From Paralithodes platypus (taxonomy: Eukaryota; Arthropoda; Malacostraca; Decapoda; Lithodidae), in contig CM064519.1 of NCBI GenBank assembly GCA_032716605.1, positions 29,628,205 through 29,692,204 on the forward strand: 64,000 bases of DNA, given 5' to 3'. Shown one piece after another: positions 47,508 to 58,654 of this stretch (position 1 is its first letter; every line of letters begins with the position of its first letter). The notes under the pieces are model-generated. The model was not told where the DNA came from, made no database searches, and saw only the letters and a list, made by a program, of their open reading frames with translations. Made by a program: the position numbers and the translations under genes.

Positions 47508-48462
47508 CTTGTATTGAAGGAAGTGAGACGGGCGTGAGTTGTGTGGGCGGCGGAGTGACTAGGGGCGGTGTTGGAGACTGGCGGTGATTGTCATGATGAG
47601 ATTGTTGGCCGTTTGTTCGTTGTTGTTGTTGGTGGTGGAGTTGGGCAGAGGGCACGTGGGCAGCTGGAGGGGTGGGATGGCAGGGTGAAGACGGAGGAAT
47701 TCTCCTGCGAATTGATTCTCTGGCCCAGAAATGTTCTCGGTTAAAGATAGGTTCGCTATAGTTCATGGCTTGAGGAGACATGAAGTTTCCAAAATTCGGC
47801 GGCGACGGTGTCCCCTGCTGCATCATGTTTTGTGGCATCATGTTAGCAGCCAGAGCACTCTGAGAGATGTAGTCCATACTTTCGCTGTAGTACTGACTGG
47901 GGTCAAAGCCATTATAGTTGTTGAAGCTCTCGTTGTAGTGGTTGTACTGGGGCGTTTGGACGGGATAGACCACTTGCATAGTAGGACCGGTGTGTGAGGA
48001 GGGAGAGTAGCCAGGAGGGGTGTGGGGATTGGGCATGGAGGAGGAATAATTATCGGGATACAATGAATTGGAGTTGGGACTCGGGTAAGGATTTTGAGGA
48101 ACCTGCGGCGTATGTGGAACAGGTGGGGTATGAGACTCGGGAGTATTAGGAAGAAGCATGTTGCCAATTTGACCACTAGGGTGAGGGATATCAGGAGCAG
48201 GGAAAACGGTGTGGGGATAAGGCAGATTATTATGAGTTGTGTAAGGAGCAGGGTGATTATTATGAGGGGTATTATCACTCGGGAGATAGGTATGAGCGTT
48301 AGGTAGCGAGGTATGGGTTGTGGGAACACTGTTAGGGGGTGAGGTGGCGTTCGATAGGTGAGTAGTGGTGGTGGTGGTAGTAGTGGCGATGGAAGGAGAG
48401 CTGGGTATGTCTTGACCCTCACAAGTCACCAGGTGAACTGTGCCCTGGTCTGGTTCGGCCAT
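47508..48462 (-). CDS. Hox3: Hox3 homeobox protein, exon 1 (N-terminus)
   Basis: Start ATG at 48462-48460 in context GTGGAGATGG. An in-frame TGA lies 12 bp upstream (48477-48475), and the in-frame GTG before the ATG is not a likely eukaryotic start. 318 complete codons plus one base, ending CAATACAAG|GTAACT at 47508. The segment is low-complexity: Thr8 at residues 27-34, Pro/Asn/His/Ser/Tyr-rich throughout, MMPQNMMQQ near 208, Gln4 at 278-281. The only conserved-looking motif is HFWARES at residues 244-250 (W246, codon 47727-47725), where Hox proteins usually carry YPWMKE before the intron. Pro and Met of the canonical motif are replaced. Together with exon 2 the protein is 588 residues. The hexapeptide normally binds Extradenticle/PBX; whether this diverged form does is unknown. 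Confidence 0.85.
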
Positions 48463-48528
48463 CTCCACCTCAGGTCACTCGCTGCCTTTCCGTCCCGCCC
48501 ACCGATCAGGTCAAGTCACACGCACTAA

Positions 48529-48531
48529 CCT
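48529..48531 (-). promoter_or_regulatory. Possible splice acceptor in the Hox3 5' UTR
   Basis: The minus strand reads CCTAATTTCCGGTTTCAG|G about 68 bp upstream of the ATG, a plausible pyrimidine-rich acceptor for an upstream non-coding exon. The same bases also resemble a donor (CAG|GTTAGT). No TATA box or initiator was identified, so the transcription start is unknown. Confidence 0.25.
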
Positions 48532-48659
48532 GAAACCGGAAATTAGGGAGATATTAGAAATGTAGTACTACCTATATATAATGCTAGTAGTGCATACACA
48601 AATTTAAAAAAATATATTAGGGATTAGATATATAAAACAAACAAAATATTAGTTTGTAA

Positions 48660-48712
48660 AAATATAAATAAATCGGCTTTCTGCAGACTCCCATTTTCTT
48701 ATGTTCTTATGT
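48660..48712 (+). mobile_element. CR1 3'-end fragment
   Basis: 'aatcggctttctgcagactcccattttcttatgttcttatg' ends in two TTCTTATG units. Absent at the corresponding place of the distal duplication unit, so it inserted after the duplication or was lost there. Confidence 0.6.
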
Positions 48713-49337
48713 GTTCTATGGAATTACTAGCTATGACATTGTTTTAAACATGAATGTAAGTGAATTATGCAAGATTATTTAACAATTGCTATACATAATA
48801 TTATGTATTCATACGTTATATATAATACACCTATAATAGCATGTAAATATATATGTAATTTAGTCCAATTACATTTAAAAATAAACCAAATGACAACTGT
48901 CTAATAACAAATTTTAATATAATCTTGTAAATTAATACAACAAATATAGTGGTATAATATACACTTATTAGCGTATGTTTAACTATCAATGGTGTAACTA
49001 CCTTTCGCTACATTGTGATAGTAGTAAATATGGTTATTGACTGGTTTGTGTTCTACTGCTTATATATAACTCACAGTATAAATTTTCTGAGTCCAGCAAA
49101 CTTGCATGATTGTTCACTGTTGCAAAAATAATTTATAAATTAAGTTTTGTCATTTCATAAGATATCATAACAATACATACTGGAGACAAAAGCGTAATAT
49201 CGTGCTATGCTCGGTGGAAATTATCCCACCAATCTCTCACATAGACACATACATAAACTGTAGGGCTTAACCAACTAAGAACACACGTGTTCATACACTC
49301 ACATACAAGCTACTAACTGTGTGAAACCTGATGAGTG

Positions 49338-49368
<31 letters not shown>

Positions 49369-49567
49369 TCTGGCCTAAGTATGGCGAAGGGGGGGAGGGG
49401 CTACGTAGATGAGCTTGGGAGGACAGGAAGTGAATGAAACAAACATTTTGCGGGGGAAACAACGCAAAGTATAAGTGAAAATGTATATAATTTAGTCCTT
49501 ATATAGGCAAATGTGATTGTTATGTTTAATTTAGCTACTGGAGAAATATCATATTTACCATGCATAT

Positions 49568-50391
49568 TTAAGGGGAGCGTCCGCCATGTATTTCAAAATG
49601 GTCCGATCGTGTTCATTGTTTTACAGGTGATAGATACCACTTCTAGAAACACCATATCCAAAAATGAATAAATTCGGATGAATATTGTTTTCGCTACCTC
49701 GGATTTTCGCGTTTTGGCCAAATTTTCAAAACCTAAAAACTAAAAGGCTTTTGGTCCAATCTACATAAAAAAATACCATTAGAAAGAGGAGAAACAATGC
49801 AATAAAATGTACAGAGGGATTTTGATACACCTTATAGTTTTTATTAATATTTGTTTTGTTTTTTTATATATTTAAACGGTTTCAAGCCTCCTGTCAAAAA
49901 AGTTATGGGTTTATCAAAAATTCCTCAGTACATTCTACTGCATTTACTCTCCTCTTTCCAATGGTTTTTTATTTATTAAAATCGGACCAAAATTACGAAA
50001 GGATTTAGGTTTTTTGTTCGAATAATTATAGTTTTGAGAAAAAGGCGAAAAACTAAATGTATCCATTACCCAACGATTCCTCTCTCAAATGACGATTTAT
50101 TGCATCTGTTTGCTCTTGATTGATTTGATACATGTTCTGGTACTAAGATCCAGTGCAATTTACTATACCACACTATACACATAATTATACACTATACCAC
50201 ATATACAACGTAAGTACGGTGGTGCATAAGGGTGGGGGGGGGGGGGGCTGTATTTACGGTAATTTTTATTTTACGAGTCTAAAATTTTGCCAGGAGATGC
50301 CTAGAGTGTTGCCCTCACGGGAGCAGTGAAAATCTCAATTTCGGATTTTTCAACTTGCACCTCTAATACCCCATGGCGGACGCTCCCCTAA
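49568..50391. mobile_element. 824-bp TTAA-type non-autonomous DNA element
   Basis: Left end TTAA-GGGGAGCGTCCGCCATG; right end catggcggacgctcccc-TAA: a perfect 17-bp terminal inverted repeat. Inside are AT-rich DNA, a G14 run near 50234 and no transposase frame. The distal duplication unit lacks it (empty-site region near 52965-52990), showing it inserted after the duplication. The GGGG terminus and TTAA target suggest a Kolobok- or piggyBac-type source (inference). Confidence 0.8.
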
Positions 50392-50579
50392 CAAAACAAA
50401 ACAATTAAGAATATAGATAATAATTGCCATTATGTAATCATCTTTTACAATTATAATGTGTGTAAGTTAAATTAAAAAAATCCAAATTATAGCATACATA
50501 TAGTATTTATGGATACTCCACCCAAGACAAAAGTATTTAGTGTAGTATCTATTCACTTCGTGTTTCCAAGCATTTTGAC

Positions 50580-50672
50580 CACAACGTCCCTTGAATTTAG
50601 CTCTCTGCCACTCTTTTGATTGGGTGAAACACTCGTTACATGCAACCTGCCTTTTGTCTCCTTCATACACAT
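50580..50672 (-). repeat. Dispersed coding-derived fragment, copy 3
   Basis: The minus-strand frame reads YVYEGDKRQVACNEC and KEWQRAKFKGRCG, within a 81-codon open frame (50712-50467). It matches 24218-24312 and 4953-5043. Not present at the equivalent position of the distal duplication unit. Confidence 0.5.
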
Positions 50673-50904
50673 AAAAAACAAACAAACATGGAGTGATGTT
50701 GCTGAAAGACATCAGTCCTCTTGGTCACCATCACTTTCTCAGCTACATCCTGCCAGACCTGCCATGCTCTCGATCTCTCTTGCTTATCATTAGACGATTG
50801 CATGTTGTTTAGGAAGGGATTATGCGAGTCAGGGTTTCTATATTTTTATTTGAGTTATTTCAATTAAATTTCTAAAGACCCTTCTCAAGCGTTGATAACA
50901 ATAA

Positions 50905-50950
50905 CATGAATATGACTCCCATTTGTATATGTTCTTATGTTCTTATGACG
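50905..50950 (+). mobile_element. CR1 3'-tail fragment
   Basis: 'gactcccatttgtatatgttcttatgttcttatg', lying between 'catgaatat' and 'acgctatcataatgaagg'. The distal unit reads 'catgaacatgacgctatcat' without it, giving a natural empty site. Confidence 0.65.
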
Positions 50951-51321
50951 CTATCATAATGAAGGGGTTAACTACCGGTACTTGCTTGCATAATAATCTA
51001 TAAGGATTTCGGTTATTCGGTGAACAATACATATGACTACAACCTAAACTGAAATAACCCATATAACCTAACCTATAATAAGATATCATAAATTAATGCC
51101 TTGACTTCACTTAATGCATCCAATATTCTGAGCAAAGGGGTCAGAGAGTGGGCGACCAGATTTTCGGGAGATAAGGCCTATGGGTATAGTAATTGGATAT
51201 TGTATTTACTATTACTATCATGCTTGCCAAGGGCCCAGGAAGAAATAAGGGGACCATCTCTACAGTACGCATGGAACCTAAATTATTGTATGAGTTACTA
51301 TTGTACTTAAAGCGTTAAGTA

Positions 51322-51323
<2 letters not shown>

Positions 51324-51399
<76 letters not shown>
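51324..51399. repeat. (CT)n(AT)n compound microsatellite
   Basis: CT run at 51324-51351, then AT run to 51399. The equivalent (CT)n(TA)n site in the distal unit is at 54400-54437. Confidence 0.95.
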
Positions 51400-51403
<4 letters not shown>

Positions 51404-51689
51404 CAAAGAGAGGGAGAGAAGCAGAGAGAGAGACTTTTAGTACAAAATAGAAGACAACTTCTTGTAGGCGGGATTCATATGGTATTAATGTGGATTTGCG
51501 ATTTAGCGTATAGGTGCAACGTAATTTCTAGACAATTAGCACAGAAGTGTGAAATCCTTGGGCGTGCACGTGTGGGGAATTAAGGACCGGCTGGACTCTG
51601 GCGGAACTGTCAAAAACTCTGTACTGGCATACTAACTTTTTCAAAGATAGTAGCCATTCATTAATCATGTATCTATCTATGGACCAGAT

Positions 51690-51771
51690 AGCTTAGGTAA
51701 GAAAGGGGTCTGGCTTGGCTCTCTGCAGACTCCTGTTTTCTTATGGTCTTGCGTTATTTTTCTCTCTCTCT

Positions 51772-51857
<86 letters not shown>
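51690..51857 (+). mobile_element. CR1 3'-end fragment with (CT)n(AT)n tail
   Basis: 'gtctggcttggctctctgcagactcctgttttcttatggtcttgcg', then CT and AT repeats to 51857. It marks the junction between the two halves of the segmental duplication. Confidence 0.5.
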
Positions 51858-51862
<5 letters not shown>

Positions 51863-52143
51863 TATAATGCTAACAGTGCATAGAAAATAACTTGAGGGAT
51901 TAGATATATATTAACCAAATAATAGTTTGTAGAAATATATATTTAACTATGTAAAAACTAGTTATTGCATTGTTTAAGCATGAATGTAAGCGAATTAATT
52001 AAACAAAAAATACACTCGCCTTAAATAATATTATGCATTTATTCGTTATATATAATACACTTATAGTCGCATGTATATTTAGATTTAATTTAGTCTAATT
52101 ACGTTTCAAAATACACCAATTAAATATTAAATGTCTTATAAAC

Positions 52144-52202
<59 letters not shown>

Positions 52203-52728
52203 TATATATATATATAATTATAATCATGTAGATTAATACAAAATAAATAGTCGAAATATACACCTATTAGTATGTTTCACTCTATCGATGGTGTAACTAC
52301 CTTTCGCTAAAAAAATAAAAATAAGTCTTTGACTGGTTTGTCAGATGGTATTCTACCGCTTCGCTTATATATAACTCACAGTATAAATCTTCTGAATCAA
52401 GCAAACTTGCATGATTGTTCACTGTTGCAATACAAATGTATAAATTATGTTTCGTCATTTCATAACATAACATGTGATATACAAACCGAAAGGCGAAAGC
52501 CAATATTTGAATATCATATACATTGTATAGGTTACATGCACACAATTACGAAAATATCATAACAATTCTTACTGAAGACAAAAGCGTATACTATCGTGCT
52601 ATGCTCGGTGAAAATGATTCCCAACAATCTCTCACATAGGCACTTACATAATACTGTAGGTCTTAAACAAATTAAGAACACACGTGTTCATACACTCGCA
52701 TATAAGCTACTAACTGTGTGAAACCTGA

Positions 52729-52762
<34 letters not shown>

Positions 52763-53139
52763 TGTGTATGTGTGTATGTGTTCTGGCTTAAGTATGGGAG
52801 GGGTTACGTAAATTAGTTTGTGAGGAAAAGAAATTAATGAAACAAACAGTTTGCGGGGGAAACAACGTGAAGTATCAGTGAAAGTATATATAATTTAGTC
52901 CTTTAAAGGCAAATATGATTGCTATGTATAATTTAGCTACTCGATACATTTAATGTCCTATGTACCATGAACATTCGAAACAACTTATGAATATAGATAA
53001 TAATTGCCATCATGAAATTATATTTTACAATTATATTGTGTTTAGATTATATTTAAATTAACATGAATTTCTAAATTAAAGCGTACACATAGTATTTATG
53101 GATACTCCACCCTAGACACATTATTTATTATAAACTCTA

Positions 53140-53354
53140 TTAACCCCTTCTGTACCGAAGACGTCTTATAGATTTAATTATAGCTGTGCTTAGACGATTT
53201 TGTGCAGTTTAAGAAGGATCTGTGGTAGTAAAAAGGGTTAAATGAACTAGTTTGAAGCCTGTTAATTGCTGTTGATCCCTTTTACACTGATTATAATAGT
53301 CTAATAATAACCAGAATAAAGTTAAAAGGAGATCGCCGGTACAGAAGTGGTTAA
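53140..53354. mobile_element. TTAA element, 215-bp family
   Basis: TTAACCCCTTCTGTACCGAAGACGTC at the left and gatcgccggtacagaagtggttaa at the right; exactly 215 bp including both TTAAs. The interior is in the opposite orientation to the 36003 copy (gttaaatgaactagtttgaagcctgttaattgc). Confidence 0.75.
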
Positions 53355-53550
53355 CTGTTTGAGGTTCCATGAGAGCATGTGTTATAGGGAAGTAACTGTG
53401 GAGTGATGTTGCTGAAAGACATCAATCCTTTTGGTCACCATCACTTCCTCAGCTACATCCTGCCAGGCATTCCTACCAGCCTCTCGATCTCTTTTGCTTA
53501 TCATTAGACGAGTACATGATGTTTAGGAAGGGTTTGTGCCAGTCATAGAG

Positions 53551-53885
53551 TTAAGGGGAGATTTCCACTTGAGGGATTTTTGTATTTACCCCTTGCTCCC
53601 TCATGTATAGCCCCATTGCTTTTGAGATTTTAAGACGTTTGCCACATTAGTTTGGCGATTTTTTGAACTTTCGCCACATTTATGTCACTTTTAAGACCTT
53701 TCGTGCCATTTAGGTGTCGATTTTTTCCTGGCGAGCGATAGCGAGCCTGTAATTTAAGGGGAACCGGCTTTCGGCCGGGACATTTTTCTACCGAAAAATG
53801 TACACATTTATCTTGAAAGGGGGTCAAGGGGGTGTAATTTCAAGCTTGATGGAAGTCTAGGAAACACTTAAAAACCTCCCCTTAA
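53551..53885. mobile_element. Foldback element, variant A' (complete)
   Basis: TTAAGGGGAG at the left, CTCCCCTTAA at the right; 335 bp. The core contains 'cctggcgagcgatagcgagcctg' and 'aaccggctttcggccgggacatttttctaccgaaaaatgt', an internal hairpin set shared with family A. No coding capacity. Reference copy for the eroded ones at 43008 and 44751. Confidence 0.8.
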
Positions 53886-54396
53886 TATATTGTATTTGAT
53901 TGTTTTCAGTTTAATTTCTAAAGGCCCTTCTCAAGCTGATTGATATTGTCTAGCGTTGACAACAATATCATGAACATGACGCTATCATAATGAAGGGGTT
54001 AACTACTTGCTTGAATAATAATCCATAAGGATTTCGGGTATTCGGTGCGCAATACATTTGGCTAAAAACCTAAACTGGCATAACTAATATAACGTAACCT
54101 ATTATAAGATATCATACATTAATTATCTTGACTTCACATCCACTTTCTGAGGGGGGTCGGGGAGAGGGCCACTAGATTTTCGGGTACGCTAATTGGATAC
54201 TGTCTTTACTATTACTATCATTATCGCCAAGGGCCCAATAAGAAATAAGTGGACCCTCTCCACAGTTCCATCATTCCATGATATTCAAATAAAAACAAAG
54301 TTAGGATAACAGATATTCTTAAATGTGTAAGTGTACGTATGGAAACTGAATTATTATAAGTTACTATTGTACTTATGTTCATTACATCTTTTTCTA

Positions 54397-54436
<40 letters not shown>

Positions 54437-54441
<5 letters not shown>

Positions 54442-55331
54442 ATGTTCCTTCCAACAACCAACTATACTCCTAAAATCGATTTATGAAATTTACAAACACA
54501 TGTGGCAGTCCGTGGATTCGAACCCAGGATGCTCACACCGAATATCAACACCTTATGCATCGCACCACGAAGACAGTTAAAGAATGGTGGACACTGCCTA
54601 CGATTTATTATGCAACTTCGAATCCTGCATAGCAATCTAAGCATGTACACACATCCCAACTGCAACTCACGTAGGCAATGCATATGTGAATGGAAAGAAC
54701 AATTAATGGGGCCTTAACCACTAGGGAAGTCCTCTCGATAAATCACTGAACCAATATCAATTATTATGTTCCTTCCAACAACCAACTATACTCCTAAAAT
54801 CGATTTATGAAATTTACAAACACATGTGGCAGTCCGTGGATTCGAACCCAGGATGCTCACATCGAATATCAACACCTTATGCATCGCACCACGAAGACAG
54901 TTAAAGAATGGTGGACACTGCCTACGATTAATTATGCAACTTCGAATCCTGCATAGCAATCTAAGCATGTACACACATCCCAACTGCAACTCACGTAGGC
55001 TATGCATATGTGAATGGAAAGAGCAATTAATGGGGCCTTAACCACTAGGGAAGTCCTCTCGATAAATCACTCCTGAACCAATATCAATTATTATGTTCCT
55101 TCCAACAACCAACTATACTCCTAAAATCGATTTATGAAATTTACAAACACATGTGGCAGTCCGTGGATTCGAACCCAGGATGCTCACACCGAATATCAAC
55201 ACCTTATGCATCGCACCACGAAGACAGTTAAAGAATGGTGGACACTGCCTACGATTTATTATGCAACTTCGAATCCTGCATAGCAATCTAAGCATGTACA
55301 CACATCCCAACTGCAACTCACGTAGGCTATG
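54437..55331 (-). repeat. Three-unit tandem array (324/327 bp) with tRNA-like heads
   Basis: The units start at 54437, 54761 and 55088, each with 'ttattatgttccttccaac'; the third is truncated at about 55331. They are nearly identical (single changes plus a 3-bp indel). On the minus strand each holds an A-box-like TGGTGCGATGCATAAGG and a B box GGTTCGAATCC at tRNA spacing, so the array looks like a tandemised tRNA-derived SINE. Frames of about 65-73 codons repeat in each unit because of the duplication and are not called genes. Confidence 0.85.
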
Positions 55332-55505
55332 CTATATAAGAGAGTGAGAGAGGAAGAGTGACTTTAAGTACAAAATAGAAGGCAACTTCTTGTGGGCGGG
55401 ATTCATAGGGTATTAATGTGGATTTGCGATTTAGTGTATAGGTGCAAGGTAATTTCTAGACAATCAGCACAGGTGAGAATTCCTTGGGCGTGCACGTGTG
55501 GGGGA

Positions 55506-55595
55506 TTAAGGGAGCCCAACTTGCTTTTTTTTCTCTTTATTTCCCTCTCGCTCTTATTTGTATCCATTCGGCCCTATTCAGCCTACTGTTTTAAG
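55506..55595. mobile_element. Family A foldback fragment
   Basis: TTAAGGGAGCCCAAC followed by 'tatccattcggccctattc' and 'agcctactgttttaag', then the element stops. Marks the outer edge of the distal duplication unit. Confidence 0.6.
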
Positions 55596-55599
55596 AATA

Positions 55600-55697
55600 G
55601 AGATAGGTTAGGTATGAAAGTGATCTGCCTTGTGTTGGCCAATCGGCTTTTTGCAGACTCCCATTCCCTTATGTTCTTGTGTTCTTGTGTTCTTATG
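55600..55697 (+). mobile_element. CR1 3'-end fragment
   Basis: 'gataggttaggtatgaaagtgatctgcc', then 'ggccaatcggctttttgcagactcccattcc', then three or four TTCTTGTG/TTCTTATG tail units. Confidence 0.65.
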
Positions 55698-55860
<163 letters not shown>

Positions 55861-55869
55861 TATTTAATG

Positions 55870-56600
55870 TGTAGTAAATTTACATGAAAGATGAAACCGC
55901 GTAAAGAAAATAAGAAAAGGGATAGGACCACAAGGGTACGGAGTACAGTCGGTTGTGCCTCGGCATGGTTGGGTCGCGGTGTGGTTAGGCCGCGGCGTAT
56001 TTGTTATTTGCCCCCCTGCTGGCAAACTATATGATGATGAAAATAAGTCATTACTTGTCTCACCTTTACTATCTTCCCTGTCTGTCTGTGTCATGGGGGG
56101 TGAGGGCAACCCATTATTGTATCCCATGGCATACAGTAATGTAAACAAAGCCTCCCATACCCAAGGAATTCACACCTCGTTGCTAAGTGTGTATTAACTT
56201 TTTTCACAGTCATACACTAAATGCATAAATACCGACTTACCCCAACCGTCATATCTGCCCCTCCATCAAACGTTTACAATTTTGTTCTTGTATTTTTCGG
56301 CAACATAATATATAAACATAAAACAGAAAAACAAACATATTATTATAGTAAGTTGTTGTAAGGAATGCATGACCCAAACATTAATCTGCCTTCAGTCAAA
56401 TCACCGACACAAGTTCAACATATTTCCCAAGTAGTCAGATTAAAAGTTATCGATCAAATGGTGCTGATAAATTGTTCTTATACGTATAATCTCTTGTATA
56501 ATTATACGCATGGATTTTTTGTTTCATTAAATTTGCGTAAGACCTTTGATTCATTAGTTTGGGGATTAGAGACGTTTCGCCCCCATTCAGGTGTCGAATA
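55870..56600. other. No gene recognised
   Basis: Unique-looking DNA with short frames only; nothing with a domain. Confidence 0.4.
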
Positions 56601-56622
56601 ATATTCCAGACGAGTTATTATT

Positions 56623-57809
56623 ATCAACTCTGCGTAAGCAGTTTGGTATCGCCCCCCCCCCCCCCCCCCACCCCCCGTATAGTGGGTACCACGAAAAAAA
56701 TGTCTGTCGTCGTCGTCCGTCTGTCTCGGAAGTCGGAACTCCTCCTAGACCGTTGGACGGATTTTCACCAAATTTCACACGAACATTTGTTGCGTGAATG
56801 CAAAAGTCAGTCAAAAAAGTGTTTTTTAATTTATGCAATAGTTATGATTTTAGGTCCAAAATATGGTTTTGCCCCCCCCCCCCCCACCTCCCCCCCCTCC
56901 TCCCCCCTCCCCCCCCCTACCCTCCCGGAACCCCCCCCCCCAGCAATGATAGCGTTCTTAGTGCTAAGAACGCATTCTTTCTGGGAGCGAAAACATCTCT
57001 CTATGCATTTGCTAGGTTAAGTTAGTTTAGTTGGCATTAGAAGTGATGGTAGTAATAATGTAATATTTGGATTTATGGTGATAGTAGTGATAATGGTGAT
57101 AATTGTAGTGATGATGGTTGTAGTTGTATTGATGATGATGACAGTAGTGATGATGATGACAGTAGTAGATATGATGGTGGCAGTAGTAGTAATGATGGTC
57201 ATAATAGTAGTGATGATGGTGACAAGTGATTATGATAGTTGTAGTGATAATAATGACAGTAGTGTTGATGGTAGTGATGATAGTTGTAGTGATAATAATG
57301 ACAGTAGTGTTGATGGTGTGAGTAGTAGTGAGGATGGTGAAATTTGTAGTGATGATGACGATAGTTGTGGTGATGAAGTTCATAGTAATGGTGATGATGG
57401 CAGTAGTAGTGATGATGGTGACAGTAGAATAAATTATGGTAATATTTGTGACAGTAGTAATGATGATGGTTATAGTAGTAGTGATCATGTTAACAGTAGT
57501 AATGATGATTGTAAGATGGTGGTGATGATATTAGTAATGATGGTTGATAGTTGTAGTATCAATGATGATAGTAGTGATTAAGATGCTAGTGACAATGGAC
57601 AGTGATGATGGTGAGAGTAGTAGTGATAATTGTAATTGTAGTAGTGATGATGATCATAGTAATGGTGATGATGACAGTACTCGTGATGATTGTGGCTGTT
57701 GTAGTGATGATGGCAGTTGTAGTGATGATGGTATTAGTAGTGATGATGGTAACCCATCGCAGAGTTGGGTATGCCGTTTTGATTTTGGACAAAACGGCAC
57801 GTCTACTTT
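56623..57809 (+). mobile_element. DINE-1/Helentron-like non-autonomous element, copy 1
   Basis: Layout: 5' terminal CAACTCTGCG (56625-56634); a conserved 5' block with C runs (56653-56669, 56874-56890, 56926-56940); internal hairpin GCGTTCTTAG-TG-CTAAGAACGC (56952-56973); about 720 bp of GAT/AGT/GGT triplets; 3' subterminal CGCAGAGTTG (57758-57767), the exact inverse of the 5' repeat; 3' hairpin GCCGTTTTG-N8-CAAAACGGC (57773-57798); end near ACGTCTACTTT. Asymmetric inverted repeats plus a 3' hairpin and an internal microsatellite is the plan of DINE-1/HINE elements (family knowledge). No Rep/helicase; class assignment is inference. Confidence 0.65.
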
Positions 57810-58249
57810 ATTATTAAATTATTCCACTCTTTCTACTGAAAACCAACAACAATTGACAATGGAGCTTGCAAGAAAGCTTTACAATTATTTTTTTGTTTTT
57901 ACTTCAAAGGGGAAGGTTTATTTTTAGTTTGAAGGAGTCCTTGAAATAAAAAAAACAAATACTGGAATATGCCAATATTAATCAAATTGTTCAATAGTAT
58001 TTAATATAAACATAATGTTACCCAACAAAGCGTTGGATTAGGTAGTGCATAGGGTAGTGTTTAGCATATATTATCGTTCGTCCACTCTATTAATTGTTCT
58101 ATCTCAAGATATATAATTACAGATGATTTTCTTACGGTCATCTCGGAGCCATGACATAGATATTAGTAACTCAGATGGCGAATATAAATACAAAAAAAGA
58201 GTGAGTCCTCGTCAGTATTGATCTGACGTCAGAATATCAATGTACCAGT

Positions 58250-58440
58250 GTTCGAAATAAAGAACAGAGTTCTTGGATTTATATCGAGAAGTTTGAGTAA
58301 CAGGACAGCAGCCATTATCTTGAAACTTTACCTGACATAAGTGAGGCCTCGTATGGATAATGCTGTTCAACTTAAGATGTGTTCTTATGTTTTCTTATGT
58401 TATGTTCTTCTTGTGTTATGTTCTTAGGTGTGGGGATATA
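58250..58440 (+). mobile_element. CR1 fragment with TTCTTATG-type tail
   Basis: Translation across frames gives a decayed form of FISRSLSN-RTAAIILKLYL followed by DNAVQL, the same C-terminal block as ISVRNRANRVLEFISRSVSN in the 59010-60020 copy. It is followed by 'gttcttatgttttcttatgttatgttctt' at about 58380-58430. Confidence 0.55.
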
Positions 58441-58654
58441 TTTTTTGGCCGCAGTACAACTAAGAATGGCGACAATTATCTATACGATAAGAACCCTCCC
58501 ATATGGAAATTTGTTATGTATGTTATTTACTTTTTATATATATGTTTATTTTCTATGTTTTTTAGAAAGCTTGCATTCGGTAGAGAGACGCAGACTTAGT
58601 GGGGGTCCGAGAGAGGTGTTTATATAGGTAAGGTAGGTATTAACGTGATAGGAA

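Larger units (their letters stand above)
48573..51575. repeat. Segmental tandem duplication, proximal unit
   Basis: Collinear with 51858-55505. Shared landmarks include 'ataatgctagtagtgcata', 'taatattatgtattcatacgttatatataatacac', 'tttactatcaatggtgtaactacctttcgct', 'gtgtgaaacctgatg', 'tggagtgatgttgctgaaagacatc', 'gacgctatcataatgaagg', 'ttgccaagggccca' and 'ttgggcgtgcacgtgtgggg'. Divergence is substantial, so the duplication is old. It sits directly upstream of Hox3 exon 1. No coding exon was recognised in either unit. Confidence 0.8.
51858..55505. repeat. Segmental tandem duplication, distal unit
   Basis: Second, diverged copy of 48573-51575. Insertions specific to this unit are the 215-bp TTAA element (53140-53354), the A' foldback element (53551-53885), a TA microsatellite (52150-52217) and the three-unit tRNA-like tandem array (54437-55331). 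It lacks the 824-bp element and the 50580 fragment of the proximal unit. Confidence 0.8.

Noticed and set aside
47838..48422. 194-codon minus-strand ORF overlapping Hox3 exon 1
   Set aside because: Out-of-frame shadow of exon 1; the Hox3 frame is supported by the splice junction with the homeobox exon.
54462..55347. Repeated ORFs of about 65-73 codons on both strands
   Set aside because: They recur only because the 324-bp unit is tandemly repeated and they cross tRNA-like sequence; no protein features.
57027..57927. ORFs of 127-168 codons rich in Asp/Ser/Val or Ile/Thr
   Set aside because: Encoded by the GAT/AGT triplet core of the Helentron-like element; open in several frames on both strands.
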